Shown in pieces: positions 1 through 8,754 of a stretch of DNA of 64,000 bases. Origin of the DNA: Acuticoccus sediminis (GTDB taxonomy: Bacteria > Pseudomonadota > Alphaproteobacteria > Rhizobiales > Amorphaceae); NCBI RefSeq assembly GCF_003258595.1, contig NZ_QHHQ01000003.1, forward strand, positions 620,001 through 684,000. Reading direction: 5' to 3'. Position 1 is the stretch's first letter, and each line of letters opens with the position of its first letter. Position numbers and translations under genes: made by a program. The notes below the pieces were generated by a model, which saw only the letters and a list, made by a program, of their open reading frames with translations, was not told where the DNA came from and did no database searches.

Positions 1-239
1 CAGAACACCAGGTACATGAGGCCCCAGCCGATCTGCCCCAGATAGAACTTGTGGACCCCGAAGCCGCCGAGGACGAGGGCGAGGATCGCCGCCGCAATGC
101 GGTTGCGCCTCGGGAAACCCGGCTGCGTCGCGCCGCATTGGGGACACGTCATCGCCGATTCGTGCAGCCGCTTCCCGCACCCGGGGCAGTACTTTCCGAC
201 GAAGTCGTGCTGCTCGAGCGATGGTGCCGCGCCGGCCAT
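1..239 (-). CDS. TM2-domain membrane protein with N-terminal zinc ribbon (partial)
   Basis: Partial gene that starts at ATG 239 and runs off the left edge, so only about 79 residues are visible. A ribosome binding site (GGAGG) lies 6 bases before the start. Residues near 18-36 contain two CxxC pairs (CPGCG and CPQCG), a small zinc ribbon. A hydrophobic segment follows, then the G-x-H-K-F-Y-L-G signature that opens a TM2 domain. TM2 proteins are small two-helix membrane proteins of unknown biochemical role. The zinc ribbon is a common N-terminal attachment. The second helix and C-terminus lie outside the window. Confidence 0.8.
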   Translation of the reverse strand, partial: MAGAAPSLEQHDFVGKYCPGCGKRLHESAMTCPQCGATQPGFPRRNRIAAAILALVLGGFGVHKFYLGQIGWGLMYLVF

Positions 240-371
240 GAGTGACCTCCAGTTGCGAACGGAACGAACGGCCGCCGGGGTCACCGGGGTCGCCGCCCCC
301 GTGCGGACCGTCGGCGCCGGGCGGCCGGGCCCGCGGTCCCGGCCGATCCCGCGCCCGCGCCGATGCGTCGG

Positions 372-1226
372 TCAGGCGTGGGCGTAGTCCCAGTAGAGCT
401 GCCGGGCCGCGTGGAACGTCGGCCCCGGCTGCAGGACGCGGTCCTCGATCTGCGTGATCGGCAGGACCTTGCCCATGTTGCCGCTGGAAAAGGCCTCGTC
501 CGCGTCCATGAAGTCGGCCACGGTGAGGGTGCTCGCCTCGACCCGGTAACCGGCCGCCGAGAGCAGCGCCATCACGCGCGAGCGCGTGATTCCGGCGAGG
601 AAGGTGCGGTTCTCGCGCGGGGTCAGCACCACGCCGTCCTTCACCATGAACACGTTGGAGGAGCCGAGTTCGGCGACGTTGCCCAGCATGTCGAGGACGA
701 GCGCGTTGTCGAACCCCTTCTCCTTCGCCCGCGCGATGGCCCGCGCGTTGTTCGGGTAGAGGCAGCCCGCCTTGGCGTTCGTCGGCATCGTCTCGATCGT
801 CGGCCGGCGGAACGGGGACACGGTGATCGAGTAGCTCTTCACCTCCGGCATCGCCGCCTCGTAGAGGCACAGCAGGAAGCGCGTCGAATCCGGGTTCGGA
901 ACGACCGCCGAACCCGTGCCCTCCTCGGCCCAGTACATCGGGCGGATGTAGAGCGGGGTGCCGGACGGGAACTTCGCGATGCCCTCGGACACCAGCTCCG
1001 TCATCTGCCCGACGCTCATCGTCGGCTTCAGCATCATCGCCCGCGCCGAGGCGTTCACCCGCTCCAGGTGGAGATCGAGATCCGGCGTCACGCCCTCGAA
1101 GGCGCGCGCCCCGTCGAATACGGAGGAGCCCAGCCAGAAGGCATGCGAGCGCGGGCCGAGCACCGGGGGATTACCCTCATGCCATCCGCCGTCGAACCAA
1201 GTCCAAGTCTGCGACCAGTCTGCCAT
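372..1226 (-). CDS. ilvE: Branched-chain amino acid aminotransferase-like, class IV PLP enzyme
   Basis: Fold-type IV aminotransferase of 284 residues, the expected size. Members move the amino group between branched-chain amino acids and 2-oxoglutarate in the cytoplasm, using pyridoxal phosphate. Lys152 in the T-N-A-K-A-G context is the likely Schiff-base lysine. R-P-x-Y-W near residue 95, E-L-G-S-S-N near 186 and the S-S-G-N segment near 247 fit the cofactor pocket. The ATG at 1226 is chosen because GGAGGG precedes it. An in-frame ATG at 1289 lacks such a site and adds residues unlike the family. Substrate preference cannot be proven from sequence; a D-amino acid transaminase or aminodeoxychorismate lyase is the alternative. 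Confidence 0.85.
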   Translation of the reverse strand: MADWSQTWTWFDGGWHEGNPPVLGPRSHAFWLGSSVFDGARAFEGVTPDLDLHLERVNASARAMMLKPTMSVGQMTELVSEGIAKFPSGTPLYIRPMYWAEEGTGSAVVPNPDSTRFLLCLYEAAMPEVKSYSITVSPFRRPTIETMPTNAKAGCLYPNNARAIARAKEKGFDNALVLDMLGNVAELGSSNVFMVKDGVVLTPRENRTFLAGITRSRVMALLSAAGYRVEASTLTVADFMDADEAFSSGNMGKVLPITQIEDRVLQPGPTFHAARQLYWDYAHA

Positions 1227-1491
1227 TTGAGCCCTCCAACGGGACTGGTTTAAGCGCAGTGCCGGGACATGGAAAGCGGCGAAGCCCATCCTTGCGGATC
1301 GCCTTGCACCACTGCAACGGTGGCCCGGACGGCCGCATTGCGCTAGAGCCCGGGAGGATCGGGGTCCGCGGCGGAGGGATCCGGCGTCGCACCCGCGACG
1401 ATCCCGTGGCTCCGGCCGCCGCTACGCGCGCCGATCGCTCGAAGGACGCGCCGCGGCCGGACGACGACCGGCGGCGCCAGGAGGAACGCTG

Positions 1492-2148
1492 ATGCACAAG
1501 GTTTACGTCTTCGACGCCTACGGCACGCTGTTCGACGTCCATGCCGCCGTGCGCAAATACAAGGACGACGTGGGACCGGACGCCGATCAGCTCTCCGCCG
1601 TCTGGCGCCAGAAGCAGCTCGAATATTCCTGGGTGCGCAGCCTCGCCGGCCGCTACCGGGACTTCTGGGCGCTGACCGAGGACGCGCTCGACACCGCCTT
1701 TCGCGTCGTCCCCACCGCCCCGCGCGGGATGCGGGAGCGCCTCCTCGACGCCTACCGCGAGCTCGACGCCTACCCGGAGGTGATCGACGTCCTCACCCAG
1801 CTTCGCGACGCGGGGGCGCAGGTCGCGATCCTCTCCAACGGCAACCAGGCGATGCTTGAGCTGGCGGTGAAGGCCGCGCGGATCGGCGGCCTCCTCGACG
1901 ATATCCTCTCGGTCGATTCGCTGAAGACCTACAAGCCGCTGCCGGCGGTCTACGAACTCGTTACCACGCGCTTCCGCGTCTTCCCGGAGGCGGTGTCGTT
2001 CCAGTCCTCCAACCGGTGGGACGTCGCCGGGGCCACGGCCTTCGGCTTCCGCACCGTGTGGATCAACCGGGGCGGCGCGCCGGACGAGTATTCCGACATG
2101 CCGCCCGCGGTCACGCTGTCGTCCCTGAAGGGTCTGCCGACCGCCTGA
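1492..2148 (+). CDS. Haloacid dehalogenase, type II (L-2-haloacid dehalogenase family)
   Basis: A 218-residue member of the HAD superfamily, L-2-haloacid dehalogenase branch, which hydrolyses L-2-haloalkanoic acids to D-2-hydroxy acids. All residues important in characterised L-DEX enzymes can be placed: nucleophile Asp8 in F-D-A-Y-G-T-L-F-D, Thr12, Arg39, Ser115 in L-S-N-G-N, Lys148, Tyr154, Ser172, Asn174 and Asp177. This supports a real dehalogenase over a generic phosphatase, although the natural substrate is unknown. A GGAGGAACGCTG leader gives a strong ribosome binding site at ATG 1492. The gene converges with the HdeD-like gene, and the two stop codons abut at 2148/2149. Confidence 0.88.
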   Translation: MHKVYVFDAYGTLFDVHAAVRKYKDDVGPDADQLSAVWRQKQLEYSWVRSLAGRYRDFWALTEDALDTAFRVVPTAPRGMRERLLDAYRELDAYPEVIDVLTQLRDAGAQVAILSNGNQAMLELAVKAARIGGLLDDILSVDSLKTYKPLPAVYELVTTRFRVFPEAVSFQSSNRWDVAGATAFGFRTVWINRGGAPDEYSDMPPAVTLSSLKGLPTA

Positions 2149-2793
2149 TCAGTTGCCCGAGGGGGGCGACATGATCTGCGACACCTTCCTGGCGGCGAGC
2201 GCCAGGCCGGCGAGCGCCGCCCCCTGGGCGATGAACTCGATCGCGATGAAGAGGCCGATGATCCAGCCCCAGTCACGGAACCAGGCCGTCGCCGTCTCCG
2301 GCGTCGCGAGCTGCTCGGCGCTCGGGAAGTCGACGATGCCGAAGATCATCACGCCGAGGATCAGCGACACCGCGCCGGTGATGCCGAGCCAGACCACGGC
2401 CGCGCCGCCGCCGCGGATCTGGAAGGCCATGATGATGCGCAGGATGCCGGTGACGATGAAGGTCGCGCCGATCAGCAGCGTCAGCCACCACGCCGACTGC
2501 ACCGGCATCGCGATCAGCACGACGCCGGCCGCGAGGTAGAGCAGGCCGAGCAGCAGGTGCGCGCCGAAGCTCTTCCACCCCTTGTACTTGAAGGCGTCGA
2601 AGACCTGGGCGATGCCGCCGATGACCGCCAGCACGCCGAACCACACCACGCCGACGATCGTCAGCGCGTAGGTCATGCCCAGTCCGATGATGCCGAGGAC
2701 GGCCATCAGGATGCCGAGCGCCAGCATCCATTTCCAGTTCAGGGTGAGATTGCCGTAGAGCGGATCGCGAACGACCGCGTCGGTGCTGCTCAT
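2149..2793 (-). CDS. HdeD-family (DUF308) integral membrane protein
   Basis: Multi-pass membrane protein of about 214 residues with six predicted hydrophobic helices in three helical pairs, rich in G-I-L-x-x-x-x-G-I repeats typical of HdeD/DUF308 proteins. HdeD is linked to acid resistance in E. coli, but most alphaproteobacterial members have no assigned role. The N-terminus is a soluble stretch of about 25 residues. Two in-frame ATGs exist, at 2805 and 2793. The inner one is preferred because GGGG lies 6 bases before it, while the outer has no recognisable ribosome binding site. Confidence 0.75.
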   Translation of the reverse strand: MSSTDAVVRDPLYGNLTLNWKWMLALGILMAVLGIIGLGMTYALTIVGVVWFGVLAVIGGIAQVFDAFKYKGWKSFGAHLLLGLLYLAAGVVLIAMPVQSAWWLTLLIGATFIVTGILRIIMAFQIRGGGAAVVWLGITGAVSLILGVMIFGIVDFPSAEQLATPETATAWFRDWGWIIGLFIAIEFIAQGAALAGLALAARKVSQIMSPPSGN

Positions 2794-2874
2794 GGTTAGC
2801 CCCATTTCGTAACGCTTGTGTTCTCAAAATGATGGGATGAATGTGCGGCGGCCACCAGCAAAATCCAGCATCCG

Positions 2875-5016
2875 ATGGCGCGATGCCACCGCATCGGTCG
2901 GCCGCTATGGCGCGAATGCACCGTGCCTTTCCGATGTCGCGATGCTAGAGCGGGCGAGCGTCCCCCAGGGTCCGACGAACCGGCAGACCACTTGATCATC
3001 TTCACCAACACCCGACCGGCGACCGTGGACCTCGTGGCGGCCCACCTCGGCTGGCCGCGCGAGCGCACGGTGCGCAGTCTCGAGCGGATCGGCCCCGAGG
3101 CGGGCGAGGTCACCATCCTCGCCGCGTTCCTGGCACCCGGTTCGCTGACGGCGGTGCTGGACCGCTGTGCCGGGGCGATCCGTGAATGCGCCGCCGCCGC
3201 GGAGGTGTCGTTCGTCCTCGTCAACGACGGTGGCGGCTTCGTTCTCGACGCGGAGGCGTTCGAGGGGTTCTACGCCCGTCTCGACGCACTCGGCATCTCC
3301 GCGCGACGCACGACGATCATCACCGCGAACCTCGCCATCCTCCACCGCCACGACGGCGTCTACGGCGGACGCGAGGAGCGGGTCCGGTTCCACTTTCTGA
3401 GCCGCCTGCCCGGCGATCCGGCGGACGAGGCCGCGAATGCGCCGATCACATCCGACACGCCCGGGGCGCGCGTCTCGCTCCTCGGCGGAGAGGCGCGCGT
3501 CGAGCAGGCGATCCTCGCCGCGCAGCTCCTGCGCGACGGTCACGCCCCGGCGCGCGACTACGGCAGCAACGTCCCGGTCGTGGTGGACGACGCGAAGCGG
3601 GACTTCATCGACCGCCACAAGGCCAATCCGGCCAACAGGCTGACCGAGCTGGTCGCGCAGCTCGCGGACAAGCTCGCCCTGATGCAGCCGGGGCCGCAGG
3701 CGCCGGCTCGCCCACGCCAGATCGTCCTCGTCATCGACGAGGTGGTGCACTACGGCGGCCTCATCCAGATCCCGCGTCCGATCCGTCGGGCGGTGGCGGA
3801 GGGGCGCCCGTTCCTGGTGCTGGGCGGACCGCACGCGCTGCGGATGGTCCGCGCGCTCGGCTTCCGCACCTTCGCGCCACTGCTCGACGAAGCCTACGAC
3901 GACGTGATGGACCCCAACGTGCGCATCGAGCTTCTGGTGCAGGAGGTGGGCCGTCTCCTCGGCATGGGCGAGGACGACTTCGGCGCCCTCGGGGACGCCC
4001 TGGCGGAAATCACGGCCCACAACCGCCGCCACCTCGCGAGGCTCGACGCCGAAGGCACGGTCCCGCTCGCCCTCCCCGGCCCGGCCGATACGCCGGCGGC
4101 GCGGGAGAGCGCCTCGCTCGACCTGTCACGCTCGCTGCGCGAGGCGGCGGTCGACTCGCGCTTCTCCGTCCCCGCGAGGTCGGTTCCGGAATACCGCCGG
4201 ACAGCCCCCCTTCCGGTTCCGCGTCCGGCGCCGCCGCCGGCCGCGAAGCCGCGCGTCGCGATCGTCTCGCATCTCGCCAGCAGCGGCGGGACCGCGATCA
4301 GCAAGTGCCTGGGCACGATGGGCGGCGTCACGCTCCTCAGCGAGATCCACCCCATGGCGAGCCTCTCCATGGTCTCCTTCAACCCGCTCGACCAGTACCG
4401 CCGCTGGTTCGGCCTCTCGGACACGCTGAAGGGCGAGATCGACGCGCTCGCGAACTGCGGCGAGGCGACGGTCGTCGACATCCTCGAGTGCCTCGCCGTC
4501 GACGCCGCACGGCGCGGCACGATCCTCCTCCTGCGGGACTGGTCGCACGTCGACTACGTCGCGGGTGGCGGCCTGCCGCCCCGGCGCCGGCCGAGCCTCC
4601 TGGAACTCGTCGCCCCGCGCATGGCGACGAGCGTCCTCGTCACCACGCGCCATCCCCTCGACGTGTGGCTCAGCATGGTGTCGTCCCGCTTCGCCAAACC
4701 CGAGGCGATCGGCCCGGTGATGGGGGGCTTCCGGCATTTCGCGGAGTATGCCGCCACGAACGGCTTCCTCACCTACGAGGCCTTCACCGAGGCGCCGGAC
4801 CGCTGGCTGCGCGAGGCGACGGGCCGCCTCGGGCTCCCGTTCGACCCCACCTGGAGTGAGACGTGGGCTGACTACCGGACGATCACCGGCGACAGCGGCC
4901 GGCGGTCGGGTGACATCGCGCCCCGCCCCCGCCGCCCCGTCTCCGAGGAGACGACGGCCCTCGTGAATGTCAACTCGGACTACAGGCGCGCCTGCGCATT
5001 GCTCGGCTACGACTGA
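2875..5016 (+). CDS. Large two-part protein: unrecognised N-terminal region plus C-terminal sulfotransferase-like P-loop domain
   Basis: Open frame of 713 codons. The last 250 residues look like a PAPS-type sulfotransferase or related P-loop enzyme. S-H-L-A-S-S-G-G-T near residue 465 is a 5'-phosphosulfate-binding loop, and T-T-R-H-P-L-D-V-W-L-S near 585 matches the 3'-phosphate region of that fold. The first 400 residues belong to no family I can name. They include L-V-L-G-G-P-H-A-L and G-F-R-T-F-A-P-L-L-D-E-A-Y-D-D, a pattern I associate with uncharacterised capsule-locus and phage proteins. A proline-rich linker (about 440-458) joins the halves. The start is uncertain: ATG 2875 has no ribosome site, GTG 2923 and TTG 2992 are in frame, and recognisable protein-like sequence begins near 2995. 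No signal peptide was seen. Confidence 0.75.
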   Translation: MARCHRIGRPLWRECTVPFRCRDARAGERPPGSDEPADHLIIFTNTRPATVDLVAAHLGWPRERTVRSLERIGPEAGEVTILAAFLAPGSLTAVLDRCAGAIRECAAAAEVSFVLVNDGGGFVLDAEAFEGFYARLDALGISARRTTIITANLAILHRHDGVYGGREERVRFHFLSRLPGDPADEAANAPITSDTPGARVSLLGGEARVEQAILAAQLLRDGHAPARDYGSNVPVVVDDAKRDFIDRHKANPANRLTELVAQLADKLALMQPGPQAPARPRQIVLVIDEVVHYGGLIQIPRPIRRAVAEGRPFLVLGGPHALRMVRALGFRTFAPLLDEAYDDVMDPNVRIELLVQEVGRLLGMGEDDFGALGDALAEITAHNRRHLARLDAEGTVPLALPGPADTPAARESASLDLSRSLREAAVDSRFSVPARSVPEYRRTAPLPVPRPAPPPAAKPRVAIVSHLASSGGTAISKCLGTMGGVTLLSEIHPMASLSMVSFNPLDQYRRWFGLSDTLKGEIDALANCGEATVVDILECLAVDAARRGTILLLRDWSHVDYVAGGGLPPRRRPSLLELVAPRMATSVLVTTRHPLDVWLSMVSSRFAKPEAIGPVMGGFRHFAEYAATNGFLTYEAFTEAPDRWLREATGRLGLPFDPTWSETWADYRTITGDSGRRSGDIAPRPRRPVSEETTALVNVNSDYRRACALLGYD

Positions 5017-5049
5017 TCCGCAATACGCCGCACTCCAACGGCGCCCGCG

Positions 5050-5772
5050 TCAGTCGGCGCCGAGGGTCCGGACGGCGCGCTGCAAGGTCTCCTCGCGGTC
5101 GCCGACGGCGGCGGTCGCGTTGTCGAAGGCGCGCTGGATCTCGATGAGCTCGGCGATCGACTGGATCGGGTTGACGTTCGATCCCTCCTGGTACCCCTGC
5201 CGCACCCCGTTGGCGACACGGTCCACCACCGGCTCGCCGACGACGTCGGAGAGGAGCGCGGTCTCGCCGTAGCGGGTCAGGTTGGCCTCGTCGGACAGCA
5301 TGAAGAGGCCCAGGACGCCGACGTTGCGTTCGTTCTGGATCATCGTGCCGTCCGCCCCGATCTCGACCGGACCGCCGTTGATGTCGAGCTGGATCGGTGC
5401 GCCGCCCTCGTCGAGGACGGCGTAGCCGGTGAGGCTCCGCAGGTCGCCCTCGGCGCTGACCGTGAAGCGGCCGTCCCGCGTGTAGGCGGTGCCGGACGGC
5501 GTCTCGATCCCGAACCAGCCCTCGCCGACGATGGCGACATCGAGCGGGTTGCCGGTCAGTTCGACCGGACCGGCGGAGCGGTCGATGTGCATCTCGCCGA
5601 CCGCGGCGAAGTTGACGCGGTCGGCGTGATAGTCGCTGAGGACGGTGTCGAAGTTCACCGTTTCGGCACGGAAGCCGGCGGTGCGCATGTTGGCGACATT
5701 GTTCGCCACCGTCGAAAGTCGCGTCTCCATGGCCATCTGGCCAGACAGCGACACGTAGAGTTCGGATGCCAC
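5050..5772 (-). CDS. flgF: Flagellar basal-body rod protein FlgF
   Basis: Proximal rod protein of 240 residues, exported through the flagellar type III apparatus. The N-terminal rod motif reads S-L-S-G-Q-M-A-M-E-T-R-L, then V-A-N-N-V-A-N-M-R-T-A-G-F, the ANN signature of rod, hook and hook-associated proteins. The C-terminus has the matching E-x-S-N-V-N-P-I-Q-S-I-x-E-L-I-E-I-Q-R-A-F motif. Its length and the proline-poor middle fit FlgF better than the longer FlgG, which is present separately at 14.5 kb. The GTG start at 5772 directly follows the stop codon of the upstream DUF1217 gene, so translation is probably coupled. Confidence 0.9.
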   Translation of the reverse strand: MASELYVSLSGQMAMETRLSTVANNVANMRTAGFRAETVNFDTVLSDYHADRVNFAAVGEMHIDRSAGPVELTGNPLDVAIVGEGWFGIETPSGTAYTRDGRFTVSAEGDLRSLTGYAVLDEGGAPIQLDINGGPVEIGADGTMIQNERNVGVLGLFMLSDEANLTRYGETALLSDVVGEPVVDRVANGVRQGYQEGSNVNPIQSIAELIEIQRAFDNATAAVGDREETLQRAVRTLGAD

Positions 5773-6558
5773 TCAGGCGCCTCCAAGGCGTAGGGAAGAC
5801 AGGGATAGTGCCAGTTCGAGCGAGACGGTCTGCATGGTCGCCCCGCCGACGGCGAAGAGGTTGAGGATCGGGTCGCGGCTCACCGATTGAGTCGCGTCCC
5901 ACATCGTGGTGAAGCGCATGAGGAAGCGGCGGAGCTGGTCTTCGTCGCTGAAGTCGACGCCGTCGAGACGCTCCGCCAGCACGGCGGCCTGCTTGTCGAT
6001 GTCGGCGCCGGAGAAGGCGGTCGGAAGGTTCAGCACCGTCCGCACGACTTTGCTCAGGGCCTTGTCGGCGAGGATGTCGTAGGGAGAGTGGATCTCCCCC
6101 GCCATCCGCTCGAAGTAGAGGGCGAGGCGCACCCCTTCGCCGTCCAGTTCCCCCGCCGTGACTTCCAGCTGCTGGCGGACGAACTTGTCGACCACCTGCT
6201 GGCCGGTGGCTTCCCGCTTCATGGTGAGGTCGCCGAAGCTCTCGAAATCGAAGGCGCGGGCGAACTCCTGGATGCGCGGGTCGGTCGTGCGGTTGCCGAG
6301 CGAGAGAGGGTCGCTCATTCCCTCCTCGAGGATCTTGCGCATGTAGCCTTTGGCAAAGGCCATGTCTTCGAGGCCGAACGCTTTCATCGCGGTCGTGAAC
6401 AGCCTGGTATCCTGCAGGAATTCGTCGATCGACGTCACATTCCCGTAGTTCTCGAGGTAGTACTGCGCCTCGAGCTTCACCGGCCCCTGCTTCGATGTGA
6501 TTTCGAGCTGCCGGTCGAGGTTCGAGGAAATTAGCCTGTAGCTCACTGCGACGGACAT
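5773..6558 (-). CDS. DUF1217-family protein of the flagellar locus
   Basis: A protein of 261 residues with the features of DUF1217, which occurs next to flgF in alphaproteobacterial flagellar regions and whose function is not established. It is largely helical and soluble, with no signal peptide or membrane helix. The opening S-Y-R-L-I-S-S-N-L-D-R-Q-L and the D-P-R-I-Q-E-F-A-R-A-F-D-F segment are typical. ATG 6558 is chosen because AGGAGG lies 6 bases upstream; an in-frame ATG at 6621 has none and adds an arginine-rich shadow. It heads a leftward unit with flgF and is divergent from motA, so a secretion or assembly role in the rod is plausible but unproven. Confidence 0.8.
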   Translation of the reverse strand: MSVAVSYRLISSNLDRQLEITSKQGPVKLEAQYYLENYGNVTSIDEFLQDTRLFTTAMKAFGLEDMAFAKGYMRKILEEGMSDPLSLGNRTTDPRIQEFARAFDFESFGDLTMKREATGQQVVDKFVRQQLEVTAGELDGEGVRLALYFERMAGEIHSPYDILADKALSKVVRTVLNLPTAFSGADIDKQAAVLAERLDGVDFSDEDQLRRFLMRFTTMWDATQSVSRDPILNLFAVGGATMQTVSLELALSLSSLRLGGA

Positions 6559-6931
6559 GTTCGTCCTCCTGTAAAGCGCCGTGGCCCTCTTCAACTCCTT
6601 TCGCGCGCGGCGCTTGAGCACACTCGCTCAGGCCAGTTGCACGGGGCTGGCGGTCAAGCCGCAAGTTCCCGTCAGATCCGGTGATAACAGGCATCGGACG
6701 GCCTCGCCCCAGCCTCGCGCCCCGCAGTCGGCGTATCCGCGCGGGCTCACAGCCGATGCGCCACCGGTCACCTGCAACAAGCAACTCCCGCAGAGATTGC
6801 GCCGCCTTGCCGGGGGCGGCGAGCGTGGACACCGGGGCCCCCTTGGAGATCCTGGCGAAGCCTGCCTCGGGCCATGCTCGAGCAAGCTAACAGGCATACG
6901 CCTCTAGCGTGCAATCACGGGAGATGAACTC
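6559..6931. other. Divergent intergenic region between the flgF unit and the motA operon
   Basis: 373 bases without a supported gene. It must hold the promoters of both divergent flagellar transcription units. The 10-mer TAACAGGCAT occurs twice in direct orientation, at 6685-6694 and 6888-6897, the second 35 bases before the motA start. No sigma-factor consensus could be placed with confidence. Confidence 0.5.
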
Positions 6932-7831
6932 TTGGCAGTCATATTGGGTCTCGTCATCGGCATCGGATCGATGCTGGGTGGCTTCATGGCGATGGGCGGC
7001 CACATCGACGTGCTCTGGCAGCCGTTCGAGGTGCTCATCATTTTCGGCCTCGCGGCGGGGATCTTCATCATCGCCAACCCCTCGGCGATGATCAAAAAGA
7101 CCGGGTCGGCCATCGTCCAGGCGGCGTCCGGCAAGGCGCCCAAGCGCAAGGACCTCCTCGAGCTGCTCGGCTGCCTGTTCGCGCTCATGCGCGACCTCAA
7201 GGCCAAGCCGCGCAACGAGGTCGAGGCGCACGTCGACAACCCGGAAGAGTCCGAGCTCTTCAAGAAGTTCCCCACCATCGTCAAAGACAAGATGCTGCTG
7301 AACTTCATCTGCGACTACGTGCGCCTGATCCTCATCGGCAACGCGCGAGGCTTCGAGATCGAAGCGCTGATGGACCAGGAAATCGCCACCATCCGCAAGG
7401 ACAAGCAGAAGCCGGCGCTGGCGCTCGGCGAGATCGCCGACGCGCTTCCGGCGATCGGCATCGTCGCGGCGGTGCTCGGCATCGTGAAGGCGATGGGCGC
7501 CATCGACCAGTCGCCGGAGATCCTGGGCGGCCTCATCGCCTCGGCGCTCGTCGGCACCTTCCTCGGCATTCTGTCCTCGTACGCGTTCTTCGCGCCGATG
7601 TCCTCCAAGATCAAAACCATCTCCGAGAAGCAGATGAAGCCCTACCTCATCACGAAGCAGGCGCTTCTCGCCTACATCAACGGCGCGATGCCGCAGATCG
7701 CGCTCGAGCACGGCCGCAAGACGATCGAGACCTCCTCCCGTCCGACCATCGACGAAGTGGAGTCGGAGGCCCTGGGCAACGGCCCGGCCAATGACGACCA
7801 GGGCCGCCGCGCCACCGACAAGGCCGCGTGA
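6932..7831 (+). CDS. motA: Flagellar motor stator protein MotA
   Basis: Proton-channel subunit of the stator, 299 residues. It has four membrane helices (about 1-20, 30-50, 170-190 and 203-225) and the large cytoplasmic loop between helices two and three that contacts FliG. The A-L-P-A-I-G-I-V-A-A-V-L-G-I-V segment holds the conserved proline of helix three. The start is a TTG at 6932 behind GGGAGA, which gives the family N-terminus (A-V-I-L-G-L-V-I-G). Its partner motB lies 22 kb away in the fliF-fliK unit. This gene heads motA-fliM-(DUF6468)-fliN-fliG-flhB, and its stop codon overlaps an alternative GTG of fliM. Confidence 0.93.
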   Translation: MAVILGLVIGIGSMLGGFMAMGGHIDVLWQPFEVLIIFGLAAGIFIIANPSAMIKKTGSAIVQAASGKAPKRKDLLELLGCLFALMRDLKAKPRNEVEAHVDNPEESELFKKFPTIVKDKMLLNFICDYVRLILIGNARGFEIEALMDQEIATIRKDKQKPALALGEIADALPAIGIVAAVLGIVKAMGAIDQSPEILGGLIASALVGTFLGILSSYAFFAPMSSKIKTISEKQMKPYLITKQALLAYINGAMPQIALEHGRKTIETSSRPTIDEVESEALGNGPANDDQGRRATDKAA

Positions 7832-7839
7832 GGGACACG

Positions 7840-8754
7840 ATGAGCGATGTTTCCGACAAGCTCCTCGACGCGGCCGGCATCCAGGTCGACCGCCTGCCGA
7901 TGCTGCCGGTCATCTTCGACCGGGTCGCCAACTCCTGCGCCGAACAGATGCGCGCCGTCGCCGCTTCGCCCTGCTACTTCTCCGTCCTCGACATCGAGCA
8001 GGGCCGCATCGGCGAGATGCTCGAGCCCTACGAGGCGAACGCCGTCACCGCGATCCTCGAGGTCCCCGAGTGGGACAGCGAGGTGGTCCTCGGCTTCGAT
8101 CGCGACTTCATCTTCACGATCGTCGAGGTGATGTTCGGGGCCGACGGGCAGGAGATGCCGGAGGAGGACGGCCGCACCTTCTCCAACATCGAGATGAAGG
8201 TCTGCGCCAAGCTGGCCGAACTCGTCTGCGATGTCCTCACGCAGTCCTTCTCGGTGGTCACCAAGGCGACCTTCCGGGTCGAGCGCCTCGAGACGCGGAT
8301 GCACTTCGCCGTCATCGGCCGGCGCACCGCACAGGCGGCGGCGGCGAAGTTCCTGGTCCAGGCGATCAACCGCGGCGGCGAGATGTTCATCATCCTCCCC
8401 TACGCGGGCCTGCAGATGGTCCGCCGCGCGCTCGGCTCCACCACCACCGCGGAGGTCGGCGGCTCGCGCGATCCGGACTGGGTCCGCCAGATGCGGGCCG
8501 GCGTCACGCGCGCCGACGTGAAGCTGCGCGCGATCCTCGACGAGAAGATGATCACCCTCGGCGACATCACCGCGATGAAGCCCGGCGATCTCATCCAGCT
8601 GTCGGCCACGCCGAAGTCGCCCGTCAAGCTGGAGGCCAACAACCAGGCCCTCTTCTGGTGCCAGCTGGGACAGGCGGACGGGGTCTACAAACTGCGCGTC
8701 GACGATGTGTTCGATCCAGAACAGGAGTTTATCGGTGATCTCCTCGGCAATTAA
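7840..8754 (+). CDS. fliM: Flagellar motor switch protein FliM
   Basis: C-ring switch protein that binds CheY-P, about 304 residues. The middle CheC-like domain (about 35-225) and the C-terminal SpoA/FliN-like domain (about 235-300, with L-R-A-I-L-D-E-K-M-I-T-L-G-D-I) are recognisable. The N-terminal CheY-binding peptide of enteric FliM (LSQxEIDALL) is not evident; the protein opens M-S-D-V-S-D-K-L-L-D-A-A-G, as in rhizobial homologues. ATG 7840 has GAGGGA just upstream and is preferred over GTG 7828, which overlaps the motA stop. The 3' end overlaps the next gene by 20 bases. Confidence 0.9.
   Translation: MSDVSDKLLDAAGIQVDRLPMLPVIFDRVANSCAEQMRAVAASPCYFSVLDIEQGRIGEMLEPYEANAVTAILEVPEWDSEVVLGFDRDFIFTIVEVMFGADGQEMPEEDGRTFSNIEMKVCAKLAELVCDVLTQSFSVVTKATFRVERLETRMHFAVIGRRTAQAAAAKFLVQAINRGGEMFIILPYAGLQMVRRALGSTTTAEVGGSRDPDWVRQMRAGVTRADVKLRAILDEKMITLGDITAMKPGDLIQLSATPKSPVKLEANNQALFWCQLGQADGVYKLRVDDVFDPEQEFIGDLLGN

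Noticed and set aside
4970-6832. 620-codon minus-strand frame across flgF and the DUF1217 gene
   Set aside because: Arg/Pro/Gly-rich shadow in a high-GC region; the two real genes are in other frames with motifs and ribosome sites.
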